Shown: positions 1-9,575 of the stretch, one piece after another
Numbering within the stretch: the first letter of the stretch is position 1
Layout: the number at the start of each line of letters is the position of its first letter
NCBI GenBank assembly: GCA_947462335.1
Contig: OX381710.1
Span: 59,094,842 to 59,158,841 of the forward strand
DNA from: Harmothoe impar
Lineage: Eukaryota > Annelida > Polychaeta > Phyllodocida > Polynoidae
Direction: 5' to 3'
Length of the DNA stretch: 64,000 nt
Made by a program: the position numbers and the translations under genes
The notes under the pieces: generated by a model
The model's input: only the letters and a program-made list of their open reading frames with translations
Database searches by the model: none
What the model was told of the DNA's origin: nothing

Positions 1-562
1 ACTTTATTTTTTCAAAGTCGTTTTACATGTAGTCACATTAATAAAAATGAATGTATCTTCTTAGAATCGGGTTCAGCACGTCTCAAAACCCCTGGATACC
101 AAATTTCATGCTTTCTGCCGGAAGTGCCAAACCATTTCACATATTTCTTGTACTAGATTGCTTTGGATGGATACGCCACTTAATCCCTGCGTGAGTTCAC
201 AGAGAAAGGTACACATTCCGTTCTAGGCCACCATAGGAATCAGCATCTTAAACACGTTTCCCAAGTGTAGTGCATGATGAGAGGTGGTTAGCAGGGGAAT
301 ACGGGCAGGAGGGGAGGGGATGGACACTGTGGCACATCGCGGATCACGGGGAGCTGCAATATGAGATGGAAATAAGGGGCTATGTCAAAGCTGAGGTTCA
401 GCTTCTTCCTGCGTTCCTCGAACCCAAGATATTTTCTGACAGCACTTTAAAATGTCTTTAGAATGCGAGAATTGGAGTTCAATAAGTGCATGGAGATGAG
501 CACAGATAAAAACAACAACGATAGTGCACCCTCAACATTAAGGTGGGTCGCTACCCTTTGAT
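1..562. other. Unannotated AT-rich flank
   Basis: No coding or RNA gene is recognisable. A 63-codon frame at 270-461 lies inside a stretch (about 161-412) that is diverged from but clearly related to 9268-9460, so it is treated as repeat rather than gene. Confidence 0.5.
161..412 (+). repeat. Dispersed repeat, copy 1 (pair with 9268-9460)
   Basis: The two places share the same order of short blocks: a gccac-taatccctg block, then a ggaatcagc-tctt block, then ca-gtttcc-aag and a gatg/ggtg-gaggtgg block. Small insertions and deletions separate the blocks. This points to an old dispersed repeat or duplication about 9.1 kb apart. No TIR, poly-A tail or coding capacity is seen. Confidence 0.5.
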
Positions 563-1292
563 CAAAGTTAACAGAATCTCTCTATTTTTTGTCTACATGC
601 AGTCTAAATAATATAGAATTGGAAAATGAAAAGAAAAATGGGGGGTCCCGAGCTACTTTTTCAAATACAGAATTTTGAAAAATTAAAGTATTTTTATTTT
701 GCATGAAAAAATAGAAAAAAGTGTGCAAACTTCTATTTTTTTCCCATATCAACCATTATACACAGAAATGTAAAACCTCACTTGTGAAACGCCTATATGT
801 TCCACTTTACTACAAAAATAATTTTACAGTTGTATGCAATGGCATTCTGGGTAAAAATATGATATTTCTGGAAAGAATAGGAATAAATTTTCATTATTTT
901 GTAGCCTTATTAGCTAAATATAGTATACAAAGTTAACAGAATTTTTTTAGACTCTCTCAGAAAATAGTTAAGATCATTTGCTAACATAAAAAAGTGATTT
1001 TGATAGGGGGTCCCGGGCATATTTTTAGTTTTTTTGGCCTTTGAAGTTAAAAAATAATGCAAAATCTTTCTAAATCTTACATTTAAAGCTAAAAATACAG
1101 TATAAAATGGCTAGAATCAGGGTATAAAATGGTTACATTTAATACTCCTGGTTATTTTAAGTACTTAATGAGATCTATGTCATTCTAGGAAATGATTTAT
1201 TGATAGATAGTTTCAATGTTCTAACTTGTGACAAAAATAGCAAACATTATTGGTTACAAATATATCAATATTCAAAGTCCTATTAAATGCTC
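563..1292. repeat. Diverged 365-bp tandem duplication
   Basis: Two anchors recur at exactly the same spacing. CAAAGTTAACAGAAT is at 563 and 928, and GGGGGTCCCG is at 641 and 1006, both 365 bp apart. The sequence between is AT-rich and only loosely similar, so this is an old two-copy tandem duplication of non-coding DNA. Confidence 0.55.
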
Positions 1293-1344
1293 AATATTGC
1301 TCGAAATCGCCCCATTTTTTAAAATGGATTAGTAATTATATATA

Positions 1345-1704
1345 TATAAATAGTTGCTGTGGGCTTTAGATTATATTAGACAAATATAAACGAGTTACTA
1401 TAGTTACTACCGGTAACTAATAAATGTCATACATGTACGTTAACTTTGATGAATATATTAATCAGCCTGTAAAGGATTCTTGTTTCTACCCAAGCGGAGG
1501 TATATAGTTTACAACAATATATTAATCTGTTGATATTATAATAACAATATATTATATATTAATATAATTAATTCTGAGTAATAGTAACAATATATTATAT
1601 ATTAATATAATTATTCTGAGTATATAATTACTATGAGTATATACATGTGAACAAATTGAGAAGTCAGTGAGTTTGGTGTCAAGTATCAGATATTACCAGG
1701 CCAA
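1345..1704 (-). repeat. Split direct repeat B2 (3' end of Ngaro-like element)
   Basis: The 360-bp second copy of B forms the downstream end of the element on the minus strand. Its outer edge starts TATAAATAG inside a short (TA)n run at 1337-1348, mirroring the other end of the element. Confidence 0.9.
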
Positions 1705-1827
1705 TATAGCCTACTTTATTACGCAATAACGATACCATTGGGTAAAAAATTCCCACAAAAACCTATTTTTATATAATAATAGCGTTTTACAACAGCACCT
1801 GTATTCTAATCTTAAGATTAAAAATAA
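1705..1827 (-). other. Spacer between A2 and B2 with AATAAA signal
   Basis: These 123 bp lie between A2 and B2 and are not present beside A1. On the coding strand they contain AATAAA (complement of 1715-1720), a candidate polyadenylation signal for a transcript that began in A1. They may be the element's true 3' untranslated tail or an insertion into a standard A2-B2 junction. Confidence 0.5.
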
Positions 1828-2112
1828 AATTTAAAATTAGTGAACAGGTGTGAACGGTCTGGAGATTCAAAGGCCACTGGCCATGAAACCATGAAACTGC
1901 CCATTTATAGCATGGGCCCAACAAGAAGAAGTAACCATGGTCCCCGAGCTGCAGCCAATCAGACGCATTGTTATTGAGCCACTCACAGCCAATCAGTGAG
2001 CTGCTCACAAATCAGGTCAGTCTGGGGCGCCCTCTGGTGAGCTGCTCAGGAACCACGGCCACGCCCACTCGCTTATTTATACTTGGATTCAATCGCGTTG
2101 ATCCGTCCTATA
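1828..2112 (-). repeat. Split direct repeat A2
   Basis: Second copy of the A repeat, with the same length as A1 between identical anchors (282 bp from TTAAAATTAG to the terminal TATA). It is fused to B1 through a shared TATA at 2109-2112, giving the B1-A2 junction expected for split direct repeats. Confidence 0.9.
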
Positions 2113-2468
2113 AATAGTTGCTGTGGGCTTTAGATTATATTAGACAAATATAAACGAGTTACTATAGTTACTACCGGTAACTAATAAATGTCATACATGT
2201 ACGTTAACTTTGATGAATATATTAATCAGCCTGTAAAGGATTCTTGTTTCTACCCAAGCGGAGGTATATAGTTTACAACAATATATTAATCTGTTGATAT
2301 TATAATAACAATATATTATATATTAATATAATTAATTCTGAGTAATAGTAACAATATATTATATATTAATATAATTATTCTGAGTATATAATTACTATGA
2401 GTATATACATGTGAACAAATTGAGAAGTCAGTGAGTTTGGTGTCAAGTATCAGATATTACCAGGCCAA
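2109..2468 (-). repeat. Split direct repeat B1
   Basis: A 360-bp block directly downstream of the recombinase frame on the minus strand. It is the same length as, and identical by eye to, 1345-1704. Very AT-rich. It ends at CAGGCCAA, 28 bp past the recombinase stop. Confidence 0.9.
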
Positions 2469-2495
2469 AAACACACCAACCACAATGTAATGAAA

Positions 2496-3401
2496 TTACA
2501 TTAAAGACGAATAATATTTCACAGGAAGATAATCAATTAACAACAAATCCTTCCTAGTATCATGCAAGTAATTATAAACAGCACTAGATTTCCAGTTACC
2601 CACAGTCATAATGGAAGTAACTGGGACACCTAATGACTTCAACAAGGAAGCACCCCCATGTCTTAGCGAATGGGTGCTAATCCTGTCTACCGGTAAACCA
2701 ATATCCTTAGATAAACCTTTAAGTCTAGAGTTGAAGGCATTATATTCCAAATGTAATAATTTAGAATTCTTGTGTGACCTTTTTGTGGCCTTTACCAAAA
2801 GAGACTTTACACACAAAGGGGAACCAGGAATGTGATGCAAGTAAATTTTGAATGGTTTCTTGCCAAATTGGTCAGTCTTAGAAGACCTAATCGTCACTGA
2901 CACATGATTTGAAGACACAGATATGTCCCCACATGTCAACAAATGTCTTGAACTCGTCACATGACATTTTTGCAGAAGGCCCCTGAAGCACAGCAACACT
3001 GCAAGCCAGAATGACCTATCATCAGGATTATGCAGATTTATTAATTTAAAAATAGCCAACAACTCAATGACTGAAAGGGGATATCTGGAAAGGTTATTTA
3101 AAGACATAAAAGTCCTATCAATACCATTTAATAATTGTTTTACCATAAAACACATAGAGAAATCCTGATAACCTAAGAATTTACATTGGTACCAAACAGC
3201 AGACAAATAATTCCTTACAGACACAGGTTTAACCCTGGACGATAAGTATGTAGCATATAGCCTAGCTTGCCTTGAAGAGCATGGGAACTCTATAAAATTA
3301 CATAGGGTACAGAATTTCTTATACCTTCTCAATTGAGCTGCTCTCGTCAACTTAGTTGAATCAGATAAGCTAGCCTCCAAAAGGGTCTGCTGCTGGTCCA
3401 T
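2496..3401 (-). CDS. Tyrosine recombinase of the Ngaro-like element (first catalytic Arg apparently lost)
   Basis: Takes the place of an integrase and would insert the circular DNA copy by site-specific recombination. The ATG at 3401 gives 301 residues; the frame is open to a GTG at 3440, and numbering here is from that GTG. An N-terminal SAM-like DNA-binding region spans about 30-130 (KLTRAAQLRRYKKFC onward). The catalytic region has HSLRHGG (His257, Arg260), GNWKSS (Trp283 in the His/Trp position) and a C-terminal VYNYLH with Tyr291 as nucleophile. The box II Arg/His and Tyr are intact. At the box I position (FRGLLQKCHV) family members normally carry Arg where this copy has Gln157, encoded by CAA, one base from CGA. 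It may therefore be catalytically dead, unless Arg153 substitutes. Confidence 0.88.
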   Translation of the reverse strand: MDQQQTLLEASLSDSTKLTRAAQLRRYKKFCTLCNFIEFPCSSRQARLYATYLSSRVKPVSVRNYLSAVWYQCKFLGYQDFSMCFMVKQLLNGIDRTFMSLNNLSRYPLSVIELLAIFKLINLHNPDDRSFWLAVLLCFRGLLQKCHVTSSRHLLTCGDISVSSNHVSVTIRSSKTDQFGKKPFKIYLHHIPGSPLCVKSLLVKATKRSHKNSKLLHLEYNAFNSRLKGLSKDIGLPVDRISTHSLRHGGASLLKSLGVPVTSIMTVGNWKSSAVYNYLHDTRKDLLLIDYLPVKYYSSLM

Positions 3402-3409
3402 CAATGTGG

Positions 3410-5308
3410 TTAAAAGGTTTCCTGCAAATACACACAGCACATGTTATTCAACGCCAAAGTATTATTACACAAGGACATATAACCTTTATAAGGTAGTCTG
3501 GATAATTGATCAGCTAATATATTATCGTCAGATTTAATATAAGTAGCGAAAATGTCTATATTATATATGAAACATATCCAGAATATTTCCCTGAGCCATT
3601 CCATACTGAGATGATTTTTGCTTCTACCAGAATTAAGGTTAGCTAAGACCTGCATGTTGTCGGTAATGAAATGAATTCTAGAGTTTGCATACTTTTCGGC
3701 CCAGCGCTTCAAACCAAGCACTACCGGCCACAACTCATACACATTTATATTGCCTTCATGAACGTCAAGTCTGTCTAACAAGGGTGGAAGAACTCTATGA
3801 TTGCAAACAGTAGCAGGAAAAAATTCTTTTTCCCACACACCATATATGAAATCTGTACCCGACCAGGCTCCAAAGCCCTTGGTTGAAGCATCAGAGACAA
3901 TTGGACATTCTGTCATATCTTTCGGAATTAAAGAATTACAATTAAAATACCTGCAGAAGCGTTTCCACCACTGTAGGTCTTTCCTAGTTTCTTCACATAA
4001 ATAGATTGAACCTTTATCTTTTGCTCTGGCACACAAGTCAAAGAGGCGCCTACTAAAAGTTCTTCCACCCCTGACCACCGACGAGCAGAAACTCATTAAC
4101 CCACCAATGCTTTGCAATTGTTTCTTGGTAGCATGAGACTGACCAATACACTCTTCTAAGGCTCTATTAAGCTTAACCAGCTTTTCCTCTGGCAGGGTTA
4201 GTTCCATATTAACCGAATCTATTGTAATCCCTAAAAAGGTGGTAGTAGTACATGGAGAAGTGACTTTATTAAAAGCAACATTAAACCCCAAAAATTCCAT
4301 TACCTCTATTAAAAGGTCTCGCTGGCGAAGACACTCCAGCTCAGAGTCACAAATTATTAAGAAATCGTCAAGGTAATTCACCACCTTACCAACTCCATAT
4401 GCTCTACCCACCAACACTATAAATTCAGATATCTGGTTGAAAATATAAGGCGCACACCTCAGACCGAATGACAGCCTGTTGTTCTCATAATTTTCATAAC
4501 CCGAACCAAAATTCCACCTGAAACCCTGAAAGGTACAGTGAGGGGCATACACATTCACTGTTCTATAGGCTGATTTCAAATCTATAACAGCCATGTGATC
4601 ACCTTGATCCAAAAGTGTTACTGCAGTGCTAACTGAATTATAAGTAAATGGCTTATAAGTTTGCTGCATAAAATTATTTATAGCCTTCTTTTCTGGCATG
4701 CTACAATCTGTAATAGGCCTAAGTTTACCATTCGATTTAGAAATCCCACCTAGAGCATGGACACATCTAGGTCTCATTTTTGTCTGAGTCACTAACCCTG
4801 CCTGGGTCTCTTGCTGAACTAGGTCACACATTTCTGAGTAAAAATTTTCCTCGAGAATAGAGTTATAATTTTTACAAAAATACTCGGTTTCACAATTATT
4901 GTCAACAATTTTGAAACCGTTTACAACTCCCTGCCAAATAAAATTGGCCATCTCAGGGTCATGGGGCAGAACATTACCCTGGCCAAACAAGAAATGGGCA
5001 AATCTGCAGGGCATAAGGTTTGTACTTCTGCCCCCAATCAAATGCATGCATTTACATGTACCAGCCAAACAATTTTCATACACCTTAATTACAGGTGTAT
5101 CACTATCACCTTCAATTTGAAATAACAAATTATTAGGTGTATCAAGTAGATTGCCTAATTCTCCAGGTAAATTACTGCCTGGAGAGAAGTTTACATTTTT
5201 TGAACAATTTGAAATATCCTCAAAATTTTCAAAATTTTTTGAACTATCTCGAGAAGAAAAATTATTTTCAAAGTTCTCGAGGTTTTTTGAACATTCTGGG
5301 TCGCCCAA
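3410..5308 (-). CDS. pol: Reverse transcriptase-RNase H of the Ngaro-like element
   Basis: A 632-residue frame that copies element RNA to DNA and degrades the RNA strand. RT motif A is VIDLKSAY (Asp243), the FGLR-x2-P block is at 281-287, and the polymerase box is YLDD at 312-315. The RNase H domain follows with Asp473 (VSDAS), Glu525 (VYELW), Asp550 (ITDN) and Asp600 (LADQLSR), so all four catalytic acids are present. No integrase, protease or methyltransferase is attached. The listed start is a TTG; the frame stays open upstream to 5413 without any ATG, and the first in-frame ATG is residue 88. It begins soon after the gag stop (5437) in another frame, so frameshifting, a non-AUG start or a spliced leader are all possible. 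The stop lies 8 bp before the recombinase ATG. Confidence 0.93.
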   Translation of the reverse strand: MGDPECSKNLENFENNFSSRDSSKNFENFEDISNCSKNVNFSPGSNLPGELGNLLDTPNNLLFQIEGDSDTPVIKVYENCLAGTCKCMHLIGGRSTNLMPCRFAHFLFGQGNVLPHDPEMANFIWQGVVNGFKIVDNNCETEYFCKNYNSILEENFYSEMCDLVQQETQAGLVTQTKMRPRCVHALGGISKSNGKLRPITDCSMPEKKAINNFMQQTYKPFTYNSVSTAVTLLDQGDHMAVIDLKSAYRTVNVYAPHCTFQGFRWNFGSGYENYENNRLSFGLRCAPYIFNQISEFIVLVGRAYGVGKVVNYLDDFLIICDSELECLRQRDLLIEVMEFLGFNVAFNKVTSPCTTTTFLGITIDSVNMELTLPEEKLVKLNRALEECIGQSHATKKQLQSIGGLMSFCSSVVRGGRTFSRRLFDLCARAKDKGSIYLCEETRKDLQWWKRFCRYFNCNSLIPKDMTECPIVSDASTKGFGAWSGTDFIYGVWEKEFFPATVCNHRVLPPLLDRLDVHEGNINVYELWPVVLGLKRWAEKYANSRIHFITDNMQVLANLNSGRSKNHLSMEWLREIFWICFIYNIDIFATYIKSDDNILADQLSRLPYKGYMSLCNNTLALNNMCCVYLQETF

Positions 5309-5436
5309 AAAAGTCTTAGGACTCCCAAAAATACCTGACTCATTTTTGATAGCCTGAGTTTGGGCTTTGGAGGTAACTACTTCAGGGTCTAGGGAATCTG
5401 AATTATAGACTCCTTAAGTAGCACATCCTCAACATC

Positions 5437-6345
5437 CTACTTAGAGACCGACTTAGACTCATTCTTACAATCAAAAGCCCCATGTGAGGAAGATTTGCAG
5501 AACATGCATTGGTGCTTATATCTACACCCCTGCAAGCTGCAACCTGACACCTTGTTGAAAGCAAAACAAGACCTAGGTCCCTCTGATTTGGATACTGATT
5601 TTTTGACCTTGGTCGCCTGTTTGGCCACTTCAGTGTTGTCATAGCAGAAATAAGTCAAAATGTCAGCGGTCTCTACATTCTTGAAAGCTGACAGCCCCTT
5701 TAAATTTGCTCTAGCTCTTACAGCCTTATCATATGAGATAAGGGCTTCAACCTGGTACACCTTATTTGCTGCTTTTACACAAAGACGTTCCATATGATCC
5801 AGCACTGCCTGTGCGTCGGTACCTTGTTCTATACAAATGTTGACCGTTCTAATGTTGACCAACATTAGTTTGTCAAAGGTGTTAACTTTCTCATGCCTAG
5901 CTATAAAGTTCTCTTGAGAATAAGGCTTACTGCGTTTAGGTGAGGGTGATCTAGAAGCATCTGACAGCGAGGAAACTGACTCTCTCGAAGGTGACCGTCG
6001 GTGTGACCTAGAACGACGAGTAGATCTAGGTCGTCGTGACCCACTTCTTGCATGGCGCCGGGGCGACGACTGGTGCCTCTTCCTGGAACTACTGCTCTTG
6101 GTTTCACTCAACTTCACCAGGATCGCCTCCATCCTGACGAGTCTCTCGTCCTGGGTCGCTAGGAGTTTGTCCTGGGTCGCCAAACGTTCCTCCACGGTCT
6201 TCTCAACAACCTGAGGAGAGATCACCACAGCGGGTGGCATGGTAGGCTGCTGCCCACCAACTGCTCCCTCAGTATTGTTAGCTTCCGATGTAGCGGCCGA
6301 GACATCTGGAGTCAGACTCCTTCTGCCTCTCCTTCCTCGTACCAT
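5437..6345 (-). CDS. gag: Gag-like nucleocapsid protein of the Ngaro-like element
   Basis: A 302-residue frame starting at a real ATG just inside A1. It probably packages the element's RNA. The N-terminal 45 residues are low complexity. Residues 46-82 are heptad-like with a twice-used ATQD motif, likely a short coiled coil. Residues 84-140 form an Arg/Ser-rich basic tract like SR proteins. Residues 145-245 are a more globular, helix-rich part. The C-terminus has C260-x8-C-x4-C-x3-H278, a CCCH-like finger, followed by C280-x2-C-x4-H-x4-C293, a textbook retroviral-type CCHC zinc knuckle. It lies immediately upstream of the RT frame, which is in a different reading frame. The order and zinc knuckle make gag identity strong; the capsid fold itself cannot be verified by eye. 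Confidence 0.85.
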   Translation of the reverse strand: MVRGRRGRRSLTPDVSAATSEANNTEGAVGGQQPTMPPAVVISPQVVEKTVEERLATQDKLLATQDERLVRMEAILVKLSETKSSSSRKRHQSSPRRHARSGSRRPRSTRRSRSHRRSPSRESVSSLSDASRSPSPKRSKPYSQENFIARHEKVNTFDKLMLVNIRTVNICIEQGTDAQAVLDHMERLCVKAANKVYQVEALISYDKAVRARANLKGLSAFKNVETADILTYFCYDNTEVAKQATKVKKSVSKSEGPRSCFAFNKVSGCSLQGCRYKHQCMFCKSSSHGAFDCKNESKSVSK

Positions 6346-6385
6346 CTCGAGACAATTTTGAAAAATTCAAAATTCAACTGCCAAA

Positions 6386-6664
6386 AATTTAAAATTAGTG
6401 AACAGGTGTGAACGGTCTGGAGATTCAAAGGCCACTGGCCATGAAACCATGAAACTGCCCATTTATAGCATGGGCCCAACAAGAAGAAGTAACCATGGTC
6501 CCCGAGCTGCAGCCAATCAGACGCATTGTTATTGAGCCACTCACAGCCAATCAGTGAGCTGCTCACAAATCAGGTCAGTCTGGGGCGCCCTCTGGTGAGC
6601 TGCTCAGGAACCACGGCCACGCCCACTCGCTTATTTATACTTGGATTCAATCGCGTTGATCCGT

Positions 6665-6670
<6 letters not shown>
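6386..6670 (-). repeat. Split direct repeat A1 (5' end of Ngaro-like element)
   Basis: About 282-285 bp, matching 1828-2112 without a visible difference. It forms the upstream end of the element on the minus strand. Its outer edge ends in TATA and runs straight into the (TA)n tract. It carries the promoter elements upstream of gag. An 84-codon frame starting here at 6566 is repeated almost whole at 2008 inside A2 and is taken as incidental. Confidence 0.9.
6461..6551 (-). promoter_or_regulatory. Candidate promoter in A1 (two CCAAT boxes and TATA)
   Basis: Reading the minus strand, ATTGG (inverted CCAAT) occurs at 6551-6547 and 6517-6513, followed by CTATAAAT at 6468-6461. This is about 116 bp upstream of the gag ATG at 6345 and would place a start site near 6435, inside A1. 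A second TATAAATA lies further upstream near 6640 with a GGGCGTGG box after it. The same set is repeated in A2. The assignment rests on motif order only. Confidence 0.45.

Positions 6671-6696
<26 letters not shown>
6667..6696. repeat. (TA)n at 5' junction of the Ngaro-like element
   Basis: About 15 TA repeats directly abut A1. A shorter (TA)n run at 1337-1348 abuts B2. The element therefore sits inside a TA microsatellite. Confidence 0.85.
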
Positions 6697-6698
<2 letters not shown>

Positions 6699-8293
6699 AG
6701 ATTATATAATAGTAGCTCATTCTTATACATTTAGGCCATATGCGCAGATACCTGCGCAGTGGGTCCATATTCAGGAGGTAGAGACCCACCTTAATGGTGA
6801 AATATCAGGAATCTGTCTATTTGATTTAGGTCATCTCCAGCTAGGAAGGAAAAATCTATGTGTCAGCCTGACATCTAAAATTGGACCATCTTAAAATTGT
6901 TTGAAATAAATTATATCATTTTCATGTTGAGTTAGTATCTAGTAATCTACTAGTATCAGTAAGGTACTGAAGATAGCATTTTTGGGATAAGAATTGCGCA
7001 AGCAGGATTCATGTATGTGTATAGGAGATGTCTAATATTATTGGCCTCGCACTATAGTATTCATACATTGGCTTTGGCAGTTCCTACATCCAGACTGTGG
7101 TTTATCACGCTGCCACATCCTTCCTCCAGACCGACAGTAGCCTTTTCTCCCATAAAACTCCACCCCCTCTCCATCCTCATGGCTCACAGTTTCTGGTGGC
7201 AGGGGGAGAGAATATTTGGTCTGCAGGTAGGAAAAAAAGAGATGAGAAGAAGACTGCAATGAATGAACACTTTTTACTTTACACTTGGAGCCATCCATGA
7301 CACTCACTCACTGATGTCCCCAATCGGTACACTTGTTTGATTTGCCCTAGAGACAGCACTTGTCAGGATGGGTACAAGAAGGTACAAGATCGAATACAGA
7401 GCTCAGGTAAAAAGGCTTCAAATGAGACAGGGAGAGTGGGTGTCTGTTTGTTGGTGGCTGAAGGGATTGATGTGGGAGGTATATGAACTGATATTACAGA
7501 AATATTGTGCAAAGATACAGTTGGGTATTTTTGGGAATTGGTCCTGTCAACTGTCAACTTCAGCCGACAAGGGTCACCCCCGATTTTTTATGTTGACGGC
7601 AAAAAAAGAGAAATTCTAAATAAATTCAAGAGAAATTTTGAGAAATTCGATAAACGATGGAGAAACGTGAAGATTCTTTTTTATAAGCCTCCTCGGTCAA
7701 TGTTAACAGTTGACAGCAAGAATTTTGGTGGTTGACAGCAAAAAGAAAAAAATCTATTTGAGAAATTGCTTGAACGGCCCAAAAAGTTTTAAAAAAAAAT
7801 TCATATAAAATAGTGGTATTTATTTTGGTGAGCCTTGACGGTCACTGTAGATATGCTATATCGTGTTTGTAATAAGTATTAGAAACACTATATAGATTAG
7901 TATTAGAAAAACTATAATTATAGATGTAGATATAGATGTAGGAGTTGAATGCCCATGTAACGTGAGGCACATTTATAGTGCTATAATGGGTCGGCAGTAC
8001 CATCGTGTCATTATCCGTGGCAGAGACAGTGACCGCAGCCAATGGTCAGCTGTCAGGACTGTGTGAACCGGGAGCAGGGTTAACATCGAGTATTAGCAGG
8101 TGACTGATGACATGTGGTGTATTGACTCAGAGAGACAATCCATTAACTTTCCCCATGGCAGTTCAATATGCCACTCAAGTTCACTAATGCTCCTAGCTTC
8201 CGAAAGCGATTAATTCATAGCTTGAGGTCTTTCCGAAAGAAAGCTTTTGCTTCTAGAAAACATTTGTCCATTCGTGGGTAAATTCATGTGGGA
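6697..8293. other. Unannotated sequence
   Basis: About 1.6 kb with short overlapping frames on both strands and no recognisable domain. 7555-7800 is A-rich with repeated GACAGCAA/GTTGACAGC words. Nothing I can name. Confidence 0.4.
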
Positions 8294-8421
8294 TACACTG
8301 TAAAAAGTTGATTGCCATTTTTGTAGATGTACACATACAGTTCATTGTAGCTAAACAGTAGAATCTACCGTAGATCTACAGTAGATTCTACTGTGTACCT
8401 CCAGTAATTATTTATAGTGTA
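8294..8421. mobile_element. Small hairpin MITE with TACACTGTAAAAA-type end
   Basis: About 128 bp. The left end TACACTGTAAAAAG and right end TTTATAGTGTA are imperfect inverted ends. In the middle, ACAGTAGAATCTAC and GTAGATTCTACTGT form a perfect 14-bp inverted repeat. The ends resemble those of 17952-18957 and 49793-50660, so this is probably a deletion derivative of one family. Confidence 0.5.
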
Positions 8422-9267
8422 GGTAAGAAAGTTACACTCATTAAGGTCGCATTCCTAGACTCCCCTTCAATGTTTACAATAACGATAATGGACCAATACA
8501 TTGAAACATTCTATTTCAAACACAATCTTTGAGTATCAGGTCAAACAAGTCTCAAAATAGAATGACCCATGCCATAGTCATATTAATATTAACTAAACAT
8601 TACACACAAATTGCCACTGAGTGCAATACCCTGATATCTCGCTTTGAATCACCGTTAACCAAATTTCAGTTGTTCAGGGGATACAAGATTATATCACACA
8701 AAGAATTCAATTTGCCACAAAGAGAGTCACAAGGAGAGTCATGTGTACAAATGAATTATCAATATTTCAAAAAGGAAAATCACTAGTTTTCTTATTAGTG
8801 ACGTGTCCTTTACATCAACTATCATTCTACCATTTTTCTTATTTGATATTCCTAGAGGGCCTCCATACACATTAAGGTAGTGAACTATGCACAAACTATA
8901 ACATGATGTATACAGATGCATGATGTATACATATTATAAGTTAGTAATTCAACTAAGTGCAGTACGCAGATATCACTGTTCACTATTTGATGATATCGTA
9001 GAGTCACACGAGTAGGTGCAATCGCTGATAGCTAGTGTTAATAACCATTGCAATAAAACCTCCACCATGTGATAAAACAATCATAACTGATATGGGTCAG
9101 TGATTCCTCATCGTACACAAAATAGATGAAGATTGCGGCAAGCCATTCTGCCCCCATCACCTACACTGGTAGAACTCCTGTAATAAATATCTGCTGTAAA
9201 TGCATGTGGTAAGGGCGGTAATCAGTTGGTGCTTGGAGAGTGTAGGCCAATAAAAGGGGTAATTGGG
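8422..9267. other. Unannotated sequence
   Basis: No gene, RNA or clear repeat is seen. AT-rich with scattered short frames. Confidence 0.4.
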
Positions 9268-9460
9268 TTGGCTGGGAACGCCACCTAATCCCTGTGTTCC
9301 AACAGTATGGCACTACGCTCGGGACATCAAAAACCTGTGGAATCAGCGTCTTGGATACATTTCCTAAGCATTGTGTATGGTGGGAGGTGGAGGGATGGAG
9401 TATGGGCAGAGGTGTAGAAGGAGGTAAAAGCTAAAGGCTACAGCGACTAAGGTTGAGGCT
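9268..9460 (+). repeat. Dispersed repeat, copy 2 (pair with 161-412)
   Basis: Shares an ordered set of blocks with 161-412, notably GCCAC-TAATCCCTG, GGAATCAGC-TCTT and GAGGTGG. Orientation is the same. Confidence 0.5.
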
Positions 9461-9575
9461 GCAGTTCGAGCAAAGTAAGTACGCATTCTTTCAAACGTAG
9501 TCCAATATAGTAACTACCCAGTCTTATAATGTGAAGGTACGTGTGATTGTGTCTAGACATTTCGCAACCACACTA

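Larger units (their letters stand above)
1345..6670 (-). mobile_element. Complete Ngaro-like tyrosine-recombinase (DIRS-order) retrotransposon
   Basis: A 5.3-kb element reading right to left. On the minus strand the order is repeat A1 (6670-6386), gag-like frame, RT-RNase H frame, tyrosine recombinase frame, repeat B1 (2468-2109), repeat A2 (2112-1828), a 123-bp spacer and repeat B2 (1704-1345). The A1-ORFs-B1-A2-B2 split direct repeat layout, the absence of an integrase and of a methyltransferase domain, and the gag / RT-RH / YR order are the diagnostic set for Ngaro-type elements; DIRS1-type elements instead have inverted termini. Both ends abut (TA)n, and no target duplication is evident, as expected for recombinase-mediated insertion. 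The A copies and the B copies look identical by eye, so insertion was recent. Confidence 0.93.

Noticed and set aside
1787..2008. 73-codon frame matching one at 6312-6566
   Set aside because: It lies inside the A repeat and is duplicated only because the repeat is; it overlaps the promoter motifs and differs at its C-terminus between copies.
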